Assembly: GCF_030908385.1 (NCBI RefSeq)
Contig: NZ_CP133091.1
Coordinates: 62,001-126,000 of the forward strand
Source: Mangrovimonas sp. YM274
GTDB lineage: Bacteria; Bacteroidota; Bacteroidia; Flavobacteriales; Flavobacteriaceae
Direction: 5' to 3'
DNA: 64,000 nt
The notes under the pieces are model-generated. The model ran no database searches, was not told the origin of the DNA, and saw only the letters and a program-made list of their open reading frames with translations. This document shows, in pieces, positions 43,783 to 53,166 of this stretch (position 1 is its first letter; each line of letters starts with the position of its first letter). The translations under genes were made by a program, and so were the position numbers.

Positions 43783-44831
43783 AATTAGGTATACTTAACC
43801 TTTTAACAGTCCTTTCAGGCACCTCTGTTTGGGCCCAAATTACTCCTGAAGAAATTGTTCAGGACACCACGACCACAAACATTATTTACAAAGAGGCCTC
43901 GGAATACAAGGCGTCCTACCCCAATAGGATTACAGCCCGTGCGTTTTATGTAAACACTTCCAACGACTTAAAAATCAAAGATCGTAACTCGGATGATTTC
44001 TTCAATCTCCAACCCAACAAACAAAACAGGATTGGAGCTTCTGTTTCCTTTCGAGGTATTTCAGGCTCCTACTCTTTTGCGCCCGATTTTATGGGAACCA
44101 ATAAGGACAATGAAGACTCCAAACTGTTCACCTTAAGTTTTAGAACCTTTTTTGGAGATCATTTCATGCAAACCTTCGAATTGTTTAAAGAGAAAGGGTT
44201 CTACCTGAAGTTTAATAATAGTGACGATATATCCGTCTATTTACCACATTCCAAAAACTTTAAAATTGGAGGGGCCACATCCTATATATGGAATGAGAAT
44301 TTTTCGTTTAGAGCCATCACCTCACAGGACGAAAAACAATTGAAAAGTACCGGAAGCTTTATTCCTAGAATTATCTATTATTATTCAAAATTCAATTTGG
44401 AAGGCAATAGCACTGAAACTGGGGATTACATTGATTTCAGTTACTATTCCTTTGATATTGCTTTTGCCCCTTCCTATTATTACAATTATGTTCCCACAAA
44501 TAACCTTCTTCTGTCTGGTGGTGTGTCTGCCGGGATTGGATTGAACCACTCAAAATCGGAAGGAGAAGATGCCTTAAACTCTTTATTGACCGAATTGAAC
44601 TTCAGGGCCGCCGCCACCTACGATATTGACAACTTATATTTAGGCGCTCATTATAGTTACTTAATTCTGAACCATTCTGCCGATAGGTCATCCCGCGCAG
44701 CAGACAATATTCCTTATTTTCAAATATTTGTAGGTTATCGCTTTAAAGCACCCAAATCTCTAGTAGGATTTGCAGATGATATGCAGAATAAGATGAACAA
44801 TAAAATTGACAATTTAAAACACAAATCATAA
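43773..44831 (+). CDS. DUF4421 outer-membrane-like protein
   Basis: This 352-residue protein has a signal peptide (ILNLLTVLSGTSVWAQ) and matches the Bacteroidota DUF4421 family. It is beta-rich with many aromatic-ended strands (ASVSFRGISGSYSF, LFTLSFRTFFGD, YSFDIAFAPSYYYNYV, YFQIFVGYRFKAP), so a small outer-membrane barrel is likely, though no function is known. A lysine- and asparagine-rich tail (NKMNNKIDNLKHKS) follows the last strand. It overlaps hemF and shares one base with the hemB ATG, so it is co-translated within the heme operon. Confidence 0.75.
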   Translation: MGLKLGILNLLTVLSGTSVWAQITPEEIVQDTTTTNIIYKEASEYKASYPNRITARAFYVNTSNDLKIKDRNSDDFFNLQPNKQNRIGASVSFRGISGSYSFAPDFMGTNKDNEDSKLFTLSFRTFFGDHFMQTFELFKEKGFYLKFNNSDDISVYLPHSKNFKIGGATSYIWNENFSFRAITSQDEKQLKSTGSFIPRIIYYYSKFNLEGNSTETGDYIDFSYYSFDIAFAPSYYYNYVPTNNLLLSGGVSAGIGLNHSKSEGEDALNSLLTELNFRAAATYDIDNLYLGAHYSYLILNHSADRSSRAADNIPYFQIFVGYRFKAPKSLVGFADDMQNKMNNKIDNLKHKS

Positions 44832-45823
44832 TGTACCCATTAAGACGAAATAGAAGACTACGCACCAATGAAGCCATACGCTCTTTGGTTCGTGAAACCA
44901 TAATCACCCCCAACGATTTTCTAGTGCCATTGTTTGTCGTGGAAGGCAAAAACGTAAAAGAAGAAATCCCATCAATGCCCAACTATTTTAGATACAGCTT
45001 GGACCTTTTGGAAAAAGAAGTGAAAGAGTTATGGAAGCTCGGGTTAAAATCGGTGTTGTTGTTTGTAAAAGTGCCTGACAATCTAAAAGACAATAAAGGT
45101 ACGGAAGCTATCAACCCTAACGGACTGATGCAACGTGCCGTAAAAACTGTAAAAAATGCCTGTCCGGACATGTTGGTGATGACCGATGTAGCTTTGGATC
45201 CCTATTCTTCTTTTGGGCATGACGGTATTGTTGAAAACGGATTGATTCTGAATGATGACACGGTAGAGATCCTAACAGAAATGAGCCTTTCGCATGCTGA
45301 AGCTGGCGCCAACTTTGTGGCACCAAGTGATATGATGGACGGTAGGATCCTTTCCATCAGGGAAGCTTTGGAAGACGAAGGCTATTTCAATACTGGTATC
45401 ATGAGCTATTCAGCGAAATATGCCTCGGCCTTTTATGGACCTTTTAGAGATGCCCTAGATTCTGCTCCAGTGGACATGATCGATATTCCAAAGGACAAAA
45501 AATCTTACCAAATGGATTACGCCAACCGCTTTGAAGCCATTCGAGAAACCGAAATGGACATCGATGAAGGTGCCGATATCGTGATGGTAAAACCAGGCTT
45601 ATGCTATTTGGACATTGTTCGCGAGATTAAAAATGAAGTGGATGTGCCTGTGGCTGTATACCAAGTTTCTGGAGAATATGCCATGGTAAAGGCCGCTGCC
45701 GAAAAAGGATGGCTAGACCACGATGCCGTTATGATGGAACAGGTAACAGCCATTAAACGGGCCGGGGCCGACATAATCGCCTCCTATTTTGCAAAGGATG
45801 TGGTAAAACTTTTAAATAGTTAA
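44831..45823 (+). CDS. hemB: porphobilinogen synthase
   Basis: HemB condenses two 5-aminolevulinate molecules to porphobilinogen. The 330-residue protein has the metal-site segment DVALDPYSSFGHDG, with Ala and Asp in place of the zinc-binding cysteines of the E. coli type, so it probably uses Mg(II). The two Schiff-base lysines are in MSYSAKYASAFYGPF and VMVKPGLCYLDI. It is the last gene of the rightward heme operon and is followed by a strong terminator. Confidence 0.97.
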   Translation: MYPLRRNRRLRTNEAIRSLVRETIITPNDFLVPLFVVEGKNVKEEIPSMPNYFRYSLDLLEKEVKELWKLGLKSVLLFVKVPDNLKDNKGTEAINPNGLMQRAVKTVKNACPDMLVMTDVALDPYSSFGHDGIVENGLILNDDTVEILTEMSLSHAEAGANFVAPSDMMDGRILSIREALEDEGYFNTGIMSYSAKYASAFYGPFRDALDSAPVDMIDIPKDKKSYQMDYANRFEAIRETEMDIDEGADIVMVKPGLCYLDIVREIKNEVDVPVAVYQVSGEYAMVKAAAEKGWLDHDAVMMEQVTAIKRAGADIIASYFAKDVVKLLNS

Positions 45824-45897
45824 CCCATTTAAATCAAATAGAAGCATCTCGAAAGCATTGCATCACCTTTAGCAAAGCTGGTTTTATAGAAATACAC

Positions 45898-45939
45898 AAA
45901 AGCCTTATTCCATTGTTTAACAAAGAATAAGGCTTCTTT
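45898..45939 (+). terminator. terminator of the heme operon
   Basis: AAGCCTTATTC (45900-45910) pairs perfectly with GAATAAGGCTT (45925-45935) around a 14-base loop, followed by CTTTA. Confidence 0.82.
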
Positions 45940-46034
45940 AAATATATTAGTTTTCAATCAACAAAAACTTTCAACAACATTCAAATTGATAAATTATGCG
46001 GTTAACTCGTTGGATTTCGTAAATTAGTAAACTA

Positions 46035-46116
46035 CCTCGAAACATGTATCGAGGAATTGATAAACAAAATTTGTATTCCGGACTTGTCTCGGAGTATTTT
46101 TATCTCGATAATCGAG
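46035..46116 (+). other. palindromic leader upstream of the CNNM gene
   Basis: In the 311-bp gene-free gap (45824-46134), after the heme terminator, CCTCGA and TCGAGG are paired at 46035-46054 and the perfect palindrome CTCGATAATCGAG lies at 46104-46116, ending 18 bases before the ATG. Between them are an ACAAAATTTGT dyad and GGAAT/ATTCC arms. They may form a structured leader or be operator sites. I see no gene here, although the CNNM frame stays open back to 46057. Confidence 0.4.
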
Positions 46117-46134
46117 GAAAACGAAAACCACTAT

Positions 46135-47208
46135 ATGAGCGCATTAATTTTTTGGGCTACCATTTCAATATTCTTCTCTTTTTTATGTTCCATCTTGGAA
46201 GCCGTCCTGTTGAGCGTTACCCCAACCTTTATCAACATTAAAAAACAGGAAGGGAAACACTATGCAGAAACACTGGAGAATTTAAAAAAGGACGTCGACA
46301 AACCCCTTATTGCCATCTTGACACTCAACACCATTGCCCATACTTTAGGAGCGATGATGGTAGGGATTCAAGCTGAAAAATTGCCTTATAAAATTGAACT
46401 TTTTGGCGTAAATACGGTAGGAGTCGTTTCCGCTATCATGACGTTTCTGATTCTAGTCGTTTCGGAGATTATCCCGAAAACTATAGGTGCTACCTATTGG
46501 AAACAATTGGCCAATTTTACAGCAAAGGCCCTTACCGCTTTAATTTTTCCATTGAAATGGACTGGCCTTTTATGGCTACTGCAACTTACTACCAAACTTA
46601 TTGGAGGGAAAGGGCATCATGGAAGCGTTCTTAGCCGCGAAGATTTTCATGCCATGACCAATTTAGCAGAGGAGGAAGGAGTGTTTTTGGAATCTGAAAG
46701 TAAGGTTATCAAAAACCTGTTAACCTTTAAGGATGTTCAGGCCAAAGATATCATGACCCCGCGGACTGTGATGAAAATTGAAAATGAAAGCGAAACCATT
46801 GCCGAATTCTTTGAGAGAAACTCCAATATTCGGTTTTCCAGAATCCCAGTCTATTCAGGCGAATCAGATAATATTACAGGCTTGGTATTGAAGGACGAAG
46901 CGTTTAGGGAAATGGCATTTGGTCACGGAAAAAAAATTCTATCAGAAATCAAACGAGATATCATCATTATCAACAGGAACATGCCTATTCCTAAACTTTT
47001 TGAACTCTTGGTGGAAAGCAAAAACCATATGGCTTTAGTTGTAGATGAGTATGGCTCCATCAGTGGCTTGGTTACTATGGAAGATGTAATTGAAACCCTT
47101 TTGGGCCTTGAAATTATGGACGAAAGCGACAACATTGCAGATTTACAAATGCTCGCTAGAAAAAGTTGGGAAGATAGAGCCAAACGCCTTGGTCTTATCG
47201 AAGATTAA
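46135..47208 (+). CDS. CNNM/CBS domain transporter-like protein
   Basis: ATG at 46135 gives 357 residues; earlier in-frame codons would run through palindromic leader sequence. A DUF21/CNNM membrane domain (residues ~1-170; ISIFFSFLCSILEAVLLSVTPT, SAIMTFLILVVSEIIPKTIG) is followed by a CBS pair (DIMTPRTVMKIENESETIAEF and LVESKNHMALVVDEYGSISGLVTMEDVIETLLG). The C-terminal CorC/HlyC domain found in longer relatives is absent. CNNM proteins are linked to magnesium transport. It is followed 5 bp later by ogt. Confidence 0.9.
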   Translation: MSALIFWATISIFFSFLCSILEAVLLSVTPTFINIKKQEGKHYAETLENLKKDVDKPLIAILTLNTIAHTLGAMMVGIQAEKLPYKIELFGVNTVGVVSAIMTFLILVVSEIIPKTIGATYWKQLANFTAKALTALIFPLKWTGLLWLLQLTTKLIGGKGHHGSVLSREDFHAMTNLAEEEGVFLESESKVIKNLLTFKDVQAKDIMTPRTVMKIENESETIAEFFERNSNIRFSRIPVYSGESDNITGLVLKDEAFREMAFGHGKKILSEIKRDIIIINRNMPIPKLFELLVESKNHMALVVDEYGSISGLVTMEDVIETLLGLEIMDESDNIADLQMLARKSWEDRAKRLGLIED

Positions 47209-47213
47209 CCCCT

Positions 47214-47687
47214 ATGGACACCTGCATTATCAATACACCTTTAGGGTATACTAAAATTTCTGGCAATCAAGATGGCATTACATCAGTTACCGTTTTAGAT
47301 ACCAAAGAAACACCTACGGATGTTATTCCTGAAGTTTTAGAAGATTGCGCGTATCAACTCCATGAGTATTTCGAGGGCAAACGCCAACAATTCAACCTCC
47401 AATTAAACCCTGAAGGCACCGAATTTCAAAAAACAGTCTGGAAGCAGCTAGCAACCATTCCCTACGGAACAACCACCTCGTATTTAGAACTCTCGAAACA
47501 ATTGGGAGACATCAAGGCCATAAGAGCGGTGGCGAATGCCAATGGCAAAAACCCCATTTGGATCATTGTTCCATGCCACAGAGTTATAGGAAGCGATGGC
47601 AGTCTCACTGGTTATGCAGGAGGATTACACCGCAAACAATGGCTTTTGGAACACGAAAGCCCGTACAAACAACAACGCCTCTTTTAA
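47214..47687 (+). CDS. ogt: methylated-DNA-[protein]-cysteine S-methyltransferase
   Basis: This 157-residue suicide DNA-repair protein removes methyl groups from O6-methylguanine. The active-site motif is IIVPCHRVIGSDGSLTGYAGG with the acceptor Cys; the preceding FQKTVWKQLATIPYGTTTSY and the Arg finger in KAIRAVANANGKNP complete the domain. There is no Ada-type N-terminal regulatory domain, so it is the short Ogt type. It follows the CNNM gene by 5 bp and is likely co-transcribed. Confidence 0.95.
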   Translation: MDTCIINTPLGYTKISGNQDGITSVTVLDTKETPTDVIPEVLEDCAYQLHEYFEGKRQQFNLQLNPEGTEFQKTVWKQLATIPYGTTTSYLELSKQLGDIKAIRAVANANGKNPIWIIVPCHRVIGSDGSLTGYAGGLHRKQWLLEHESPYKQQRLF

Positions 47688-47723
47688 AAATTTCTGCTAT
47701 ATTTAGTTATTAAATCAACTTAG

Positions 47724-48881
47724 ATGAAGCTCGTCAAAAAACTCCTTACATGGACAATACTCCTATGCGGCATCATTGTCATTGCATTGTACGCCACAGA
47801 CACCGATTATTTAATTAAAGCGGTGCGCACCATTTATCTAAATGGGCATACTACCGCCTACCTCAACGATTACAAAAAATTTGATAATAGGCCTATTGCC
47901 CCTGGTTTGCCACAGCCTTGGCCAAATCACAAAGACTACAATACGGTAAAAGCCACAGCACTTTTAAGTAACATCCATAAAGAAAACGGCAGTGTAGCCT
48001 ATGTCATCATAAAAAACGACAGTATTTGGTTTGAAGATTATTTTGATGGATTTAATAGCACCTCCCAAAGTAATTCCTTTTCCATGGCCAAAAGTTACGT
48101 GTCGGCTATGTTAGGAAAGGCCATAATGGAAGGCCATATCAAAAGTTTAGAGCAACCGGTCTGCGACTTTATCCCGGAATTTTGTGATGGTTTGGCAGCA
48201 AAAACAACCGTAGGAGATTTATCCAGTATGGCTTCAGGAACTAATTGGGATGAAGCCTACTATTCCCCATTCTCCATTACCACTCGCGCCTATTTTGATG
48301 ATGACCTTGAGAAAGTAATCACCAGCCTTAAAGTGGTAGACCAGCCTGGAAAGGCCTTTAAATATGCTAGTGGAGACACCCAATTATTGGCACTGGTTAT
48401 AGAAAGAGCTACTAACAAAAAGCTATACGACTATCTTACCGAAAGCTTTTGGAAACCTTTGGGTTGTGAAAACGAAGCCCTTTGGCAAGTAGATAGCGAT
48501 GAAGAAAATTTGGTTAAAGCTTACTGTTGTATAGCTTCCAATGCCAAAGATTTTGCAAGAATGGGGAAACTCTATAAAGACCATGGCAAATGGAACGGCC
48601 AGCAAATATTGGATTCAGCCTTTATCGCAAAATCTATTACTCCTCGATTTCCCGCTAGTCCAGAATACGGCTATGGTTGGTGGCTAAAAGATGTTGGAGA
48701 CAAGCACTTTTTTATGATGCGTGGGCATCTTGGGCAATATGTGATTGTAGAACCCGAAGACAATATCATCATTGTGCGCTTAGGACACTCAAAAGGTAAT
48801 GGATCGGCTGTGGCCACTTTTACCGATGACATTTCAATCTATATAGAAGAAGCCTATAATATGTTAGGATATGATCTCTAA
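47724..48881 (+). CDS. membrane-anchored serine hydrolase (beta-lactamase family)
   Basis: This 385-residue protein has an N-terminal membrane helix (LLTWTILLCGIIVIALYA) and a class C beta-lactamase/DD-peptidase fold. The catalytic SxxK is SMAKSY, the second motif is YASGD (Tyr, with Ser-Gly in place of the usual Asn), and the C-terminal region contains YGYGWWLKD and HLGQYVIVEPEDN in place of KTG. Such enzymes hydrolyse esters, peptides or lactams; the substrate is unknown. The enzyme probably faces the periplasm. It overlaps the exonuclease gene by 11 bp. Confidence 0.88.
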   Translation: MKLVKKLLTWTILLCGIIVIALYATDTDYLIKAVRTIYLNGHTTAYLNDYKKFDNRPIAPGLPQPWPNHKDYNTVKATALLSNIHKENGSVAYVIIKNDSIWFEDYFDGFNSTSQSNSFSMAKSYVSAMLGKAIMEGHIKSLEQPVCDFIPEFCDGLAAKTTVGDLSSMASGTNWDEAYYSPFSITTRAYFDDDLEKVITSLKVVDQPGKAFKYASGDTQLLALVIERATNKKLYDYLTESFWKPLGCENEALWQVDSDEENLVKAYCCIASNAKDFARMGKLYKDHGKWNGQQILDSAFIAKSITPRFPASPEYGYGWWLKDVGDKHFFMMRGHLGQYVIVEPEDNIIIVRLGHSKGNGSAVATFTDDISIYIEEAYNMLGYDL

Positions 48882-49584
48882 ACTGCCACTGGAAAACATA
48901 TTATTTTTAGACATTGAAACCGTTCCGGAAACAGAACATTTTTCTGATTTGGATACCACCAAACAATATTTATGGGATGCCAAATCGCAATACCAAAGAC
49001 GGGACGAATATACCGCAGAAGAATTCTATGAACGTGCCGGTATTTGGGCCGAATTCGGGAAAATTGTCTGTATTTCCGTTGGCTACTTTAGTTTTCAGGG
49101 AGACATGAGACAGTTTCGGGTCACCTCCTTTTTTGGAGATGAAATTAAAATTCTTCAGGACTTCAAAAACCTATTGACCACTCATTTTGGACAGCCCAAA
49201 CATGTATTGTGCGCTCATAACGGGAAGGAATTTGATTTTCCATACATAGCGCGACGCATGATCATCCACAACATCGAATTGCCTTACAAACTCAATCTTT
49301 TTGGCAAAAAGCCTTGGGAAGTACCCCATTTAGACACTTTGGAACTATGGAAATTTGGAGACTACAAACATTTTACCTCGCTTAAGCTGCTTACCAATGT
49401 TCTCGGCATTCCATCGCCAAAAGACGATATTGATGGCAGCGAAGTAAGAAGAGTATATTACGAAGAAAATGATATTGACAGAATTGTCACCTATTGCGAA
49501 AAAGATACAGTGGCCGTAGCCCAAATATTTTTAAGACTGCGAGGCGACGAACTGTTACATGACAATGAAATTATTAGTGTTTAG
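48871..49584 (+). CDS. 3'-5' exonuclease of the DEDDy (PolB-like) type
   Basis: This is a 237-residue predicted nuclease of the PolB_exo_2 group. Exo I is LFLDIETVPE (Asp, Glu), exo II is LCAHNGKEFDFPYIARR (Asp) and exo III is IVTYCEKDTVAV (Tyr, Asp), i.e. the DEDDy arrangement that binds two metals. No polymerase or helicase domain is attached. Standalone members probably act in DNA or RNA repair. The gene overlaps the serine hydrolase gene and lies 3 bp before the ABC ATPase gene. Confidence 0.88.
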   Translation: MISKLPLENILFLDIETVPETEHFSDLDTTKQYLWDAKSQYQRRDEYTAEEFYERAGIWAEFGKIVCISVGYFSFQGDMRQFRVTSFFGDEIKILQDFKNLLTTHFGQPKHVLCAHNGKEFDFPYIARRMIIHNIELPYKLNLFGKKPWEVPHLDTLELWKFGDYKHFTSLKLLTNVLGIPSPKDDIDGSEVRRVYYEENDIDRIVTYCEKDTVAVAQIFLRLRGDELLHDNEIISV

Positions 49585-49587
49585 CAC

Positions 49588-51279
49588 ATGGCCACACCAC
49601 CCCTTTTATCTGTAAAAGAGCTTAGCATTTCCTTTATATCCAATAAATCCGAAAAGGAAATCATACATCATATCAGTTATGATTTATTTGAGAATGAAAT
49701 TTTAGGAATCGTAGGAGAATCAGGATCTGGAAAGTCTGTTTCCTCATTGGCCCTTATGGGATTATTGCCTCCGAAGATTTCAAAAATCACCAAGGGACAC
49801 ATCTTATTTCAAGGTCAAGATCTAACAACCCTACCGGTAAAACAATTTCAGAATATAAGAGGGAATGACATTGCCATGATTTTCCAGGAACCTATGAGTT
49901 CCTTAAATCCATCCATGAAATGTGGCAAACAGGTTCAGGAAATTTTATTGCAGCACACCTCTCTTTCAAAAGCCGAAGCCAAAACTGAAACCTTATCACT
50001 GTTTGAGAAAGTGAAATTACCGCTTCCAGAACGGATTTATGATGCCTATCCTCATGAAATCTCAGGTGGACAAAAGCAACGTGTAATGATTGCCATGGCC
50101 ATTGCCTGCAAACCCAAAATTTTAATTGCAGATGAGCCTACGACCGCCTTGGACGTGACAGTCCAAAAGGAGATCATTCTCTTGTTGAAACAACTTCAGC
50201 AGGAAGAACAAATGAGTATTATTTTCATTTCTCATGACCTATCCTTAGTTTCCGAAATTGCCGATAGACTTTTGGTGATGTACCAAGGAAATATTGTAGA
50301 ACAAGGTAATGCAAGTAAAGTATTTAAAGCTCCGAAGGACACTTATACCAAGGCTCTGTTGCAATCCAAGCCATCTTTGGATGTTCGGCTTAAAAGGTTG
50401 CCAACTATTAAGGATGTCATCAATGATTCAATAGACAACACTATCATTTCTTCGGAAGACCGTAAAGCATTTCATAAAGAACTTTACTCCAAAACGCCCT
50501 TATTGGAAGTGAAGAACCTTAATAAAACCTATGTTTCGAAATCGGGTTGGTTTTCAAAACCAGAAGCCTTTAAAGCGGTCAACAATGTAAGCTTTCAACT
50601 TTACGAAGGAGAAACCCTTGGCCTAGTTGGCGAATCCGGCTGCGGAAAATCGACTTTGAGCAAGGCCATTTTATTATTGGACAAAGCCTCTTCGGGAGAA
50701 ATATTCTACAGAGGAACGGACATCAACAAACTATCTAAAACACAGGTTAGAGTCCTTAGAAAAGACATACAGATTATTTTCCAGGATCCATTTGCTTCAC
50801 TCAATCCCAGAATGCCTATTGGAAAGGCCATCATGGAGCCTATGACAGTACATAACATTGGAAATTCCGACAAGGAAAGAAAGCAACTTGTTTTGGAAAT
50901 TTTGGAAAAAGTAGGTCTCACCGAAGAATCTTTTTATAAATACCCTCATGAATTTTCTGGGGGCCAACGTCAACGTGTGGGGATTGCCAGAGCCATTGCT
51001 TTACAACCCAAATTGATTGTTTGTGACGAATCGGTTTCTGCCTTGGATATTTCGGTGCAAGCGCAAGTACTAAATTTACTTAACGAACTGAAGTCCAATT
51101 ATAACTTTACCTATATATTCATTTCTCATGATCTTGCTGTGGTAAAATATATGTCTGATCAGTTATTGGTGATGAACAAAGGACAAATTGAAGAATTGGA
51201 TGACGCCGATATAATTTACAACAATCCAAAAAGGGAATACACCAAAAAATTAATTCATGCCATCCCGAAGGGGTTATAG
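49588..51279 (+). CDS. double ABC ATPase of the peptide/nickel transporter class
   Basis: This 563-residue protein contains two complete ABC domains. Domain 1 has Walker A GESGSGKS, signature EISGGQKQR and Walker [13 protein letters not shown]; domain 2 has [17 protein letters not shown] and [12 protein letters not shown]. This is the DppD-DppF/YejF-type tandem that powers oligopeptide or microcin-type importers. No permease or binding-protein gene is nearby, so its membrane partner is elsewhere. It is the last gene of the rightward set 46.1-51.3 kb, and no clear terminator follows. Confidence 0.95.
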   Translation: MATPPLLSVKELSISFISNKSEKEIIHHISYDLFENEILGIVGESGSGKSVSSLALMGLLPPKISKITKGHILFQGQDLTTLPVKQFQNIRGNDIAMIFQEPMSSLNPSMKCGKQVQEILLQHTSLSKAEAKTETLSLFEKVKLPLPERIYDAYPHEISGGQKQRVMIAMAIACKPKILIADEPTTALDVTVQKEIILLLKQLQQEEQMSIIFISHDLSLVSEIADRLLVMYQGNIVEQGNASKVFKAPKDTYTKALLQSKPSLDVRLKRLPTIKDVINDSIDNTIISSEDRKAFHKELYSKTPLLEVKNLNKTYVSKSGWFSKPEAFKAVNNVSFQLYEGETLGLVGESGCGKSTLSKAILLLDKASSGEIFYRGTDINKLSKTQVRVLRKDIQIIFQDPFASLNPRMPIGKAIMEPMTVHNIGNSDKERKQLVLEILEKVGLTEESFYKYPHEFSGGQRQRVGIARAIALQPKLIVCDESVSALDISVQAQVLNLLNELKSNYNFTYIFISHDLAVVKYMSDQLLVMNKGQIEELDDADIIYNNPKREYTKKLIHAIPKGL

Positions 51280-51657
51280 CATGAATAATTTTTTAATTAG
51301 GGCAAAAATATTCTTAAGTAGGTTTACAGTATTTTGAATTACAGGAAGGATCCTGTTTTCAAAATAAGTAGGTTTTGGCAGATTTGGGGCAACATTTTCC
51401 ATAAGCATAAATTCATGATAAATTTGGGGCAAATCATAAATTAAGTTTATGATAGACTTGGTAAATTACCTTGTCTCGATTTGGTTTAGCTAATATGAAA
51501 CATTTTTTTTAAAAATCAGTTTAAATACATTATAAATCGATAAAATGCATTAATTTTTAACATTTACATCTAAAACAAAATACTTTTCTTACAAATTTTA
51601 TGTATCTACCAAAAAAAAGCTACTTAATAAAGTAGCTCTCCTAAATAGCTATAAGTG
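51280..51657. other. gene-free stretch with a nested hairpin and direct repeats
   Basis: This 378-bp AT-rich gap has no credible gene. It holds a nested hairpin, ATTTTGA-att-ACAGGA-agga-TCCTGT with a matching TCAAAAT (51331-51365), flanked by AAGTAGGTTT on both sides, and ATTTGGGGCAA twice 40 bp apart (51382 and 51422), the second forming TAAATTTG, a TAnnTTTG-like box. The hairpin lacks a T-run, so it is not an ordinary terminator. The right end is the scoB terminator. Confidence 0.5.
51611..51637 (-). terminator. terminator of the CoA-transferase operon
   Basis: Read on the minus strand, AGCTACTT and AAGTAGCT form a perfect 8-bp stem with a 4-base loop, followed by eight Ts. Confidence 0.88.
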
Positions 51658-52311
51658 TTATAATTGCATCTCCGGAATCTCTCCTTCTACAATTAAATGC
51701 CCTTCGGTTGCTTTTTGAATTTCTTCCACCGAAATTCCCGGTGCACGTTCCAATAACTTAAAACCTTTATCCGTAACTTCTATAACAGCGAGGTTGGTTA
51801 CAATTTTCTTAACACACCCAACACCGGTAAGCGGTAAACTACACTCCTTAAGCAATTTGGATTCCCCCGCTTTATTGGTATGCATCATGGCGACAATAAT
51901 ATTTTCGGCACTGGCTACCAAATCCATAGCACCTCCCATACCTTTTACCATTTTACCCGGAATTTTCCAATTGGCGATATCTCCATTTTCAGCAACCTCC
52001 ATGGCTCCCAAAATAGTTAAGTCTACGTGTTGGCCACGGATCATTGAAAAACTCATAGAGGAGTCAAAAAAACTAGCGCCTGGCAATGTTGTGATTGTTT
52101 GCTTACCCGCATTGATTATATCGGCATCTTCTTCACCTTCGTAGGGAAAAGGCCCCATGCCCAACACTCCGTTTTCACTTTGAAATTCTACTTGAATGTC
52201 ATTACGCACATAATTAGCCACCAACGTTGGAATCCCTATTCCAAGATTCACGTAATAACCATCTTTAACTTCTTTGGCAATTCGTTTTGCTATTCCTGTT
52301 TTATCTAACAT
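51658..52311 (-). CDS. scoB: 3-oxoacid CoA-transferase subunit B
   Basis: This 217-residue beta subunit belongs to the succinyl-CoA:3-ketoacid (SCOT/AtoA-type) CoA-transferases. The catalytic Glu lies in QSENGVLGMGPFP near residue 47, preceded by GYYVNLGIGIPTLVANYV; the conserved DLTILGAMEVAENGDIANWKIPG and KGMGGAMDLV segments follow. With subunit A it activates acetoacetate for ketone or fatty acid degradation. It starts 3 bp after subunit A and ends before a clear terminator. Confidence 0.95.
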   Translation of the reverse strand: MLDKTGIAKRIAKEVKDGYYVNLGIGIPTLVANYVRNDIQVEFQSENGVLGMGPFPYEGEEDADIINAGKQTITTLPGASFFDSSMSFSMIRGQHVDLTILGAMEVAENGDIANWKIPGKMVKGMGGAMDLVASAENIIVAMMHTNKAGESKLLKECSLPLTGVGCVKKIVTNLAVIEVTDKGFKLLERAPGISVEEIQKATEGHLIVEGEIPEMQL

Positions 52312-52313
52312 AA

Positions 52314-53015
52314 TTAATCTCTTTGTCTAACGGTTCGTTGTTCAATTCTCTTTTCGTAAATATCCCCTTGGAAAATGCGTTGTACAAAAATTCCTGGAAT
52401 ATGTATTTCATTGGGGTCTAAAGTTCCGACAGGGACTAACTCTTCAACCTCAGCTACCGTAATATTTGCAGCACCACACATAGCAGGATTAAAATTACGC
52501 GCTGTGCCCTTAAAGATTAAGTTTCCAGCCTCGTCCCCCTTCCATGCCTTAACAAACGAGAAATCTGCTTTAAAAGCATTCTCCAATACATGCATCTTCC
52601 CATTGAAATCACGGGTTTCTTTTCCTTCGGCTACTTCTGTCCCGTAGCCCGCAGGTGTAAAAAAAGCAGGAATACCAGCCTGTGCCGCTCTACAACGTTC
52701 TGCAAGCGTTCCTTGAGGGATTAACTCTACCTCTAGTTCTCCACTTAACATCTGACGCTCGAACTCGTCATTTTCACCCACGTATGAGGACACCATTTTT
52801 TTGATTTGTTTTTTTTGAAGAAGAAGGCCTAGGCCAAAATCATCAACTCCTGCATTATTGGAAATACACGTAAGCCCTTTGACTCCAAGGTCCACTAACT
52901 TTGCAATGGCATTCTCAGGAATACCACAAAGCCCAAAACCTCCAAGCATAAAGGTCATATCATTCGAAACCCCCTCAAGCGCTTCCGACACATTTGCTAC
53001 TTTTTTATTAATCAT
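52314..53015 (-). CDS. scoA: 3-oxoacid CoA-transferase subunit A
   Basis: This 233-residue alpha subunit has the hallmark [13 protein letters not shown] loop near residue 26, the [17 protein letters not shown] segment, and [13 protein letters not shown] followed by [24 protein letters not shown]. It assembles with subunit B encoded 3 bp downstream to form the CoA-transferase. The gene is separated from the RicT-GldH-PBP operon by a strong terminator, so it starts its own unit. Confidence 0.95.
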   Translation of the reverse strand: MINKKVANVSEALEGVSNDMTFMLGGFGLCGIPENAIAKLVDLGVKGLTCISNNAGVDDFGLGLLLQKKQIKKMVSSYVGENDEFERQMLSGELEVELIPQGTLAERCRAAQAGIPAFFTPAGYGTEVAEGKETRDFNGKMHVLENAFKADFSFVKAWKGDEAGNLIFKGTARNFNPAMCGAANITVAEVEELVPVGTLDPNEIHIPGIFVQRIFQGDIYEKRIEQRTVRQRD

Positions 53016-53044
53016 TTGCTAAGAATTTTATAGGGGTAAAATAC

Positions 53045-53088
53045 AAAAAACCGAAGCGATTCTAAAAACAATCACTTCGGTTTTTTTT
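53045..53088 (-). terminator. terminator of the ricT-gldH-PBP1A operon
   Basis: AAAAAACCGAAG (53045-53056) pairs with CTTCGGTTTTTT (53075-53086), with an inner GATT/AATC extension and T-runs in both directions. It lies 78 bp after the PBP gene in the minus direction. Confidence 0.88.
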
Positions 53089-53166
53089 GATAAGAATAAA
53101 ATTTATCCCTTAATATTTTCTAATCAACAATAATTCAATTGTTTTAATATAAATTACCCAAAAAAT

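Noticed and set aside
46057-46134. N-terminal extension of the CNNM protein
   Set aside because: The extra 26 codons cross palindromic leader DNA and would put a charged segment before the first membrane helix. ATG 46135 gives the family N-terminus.
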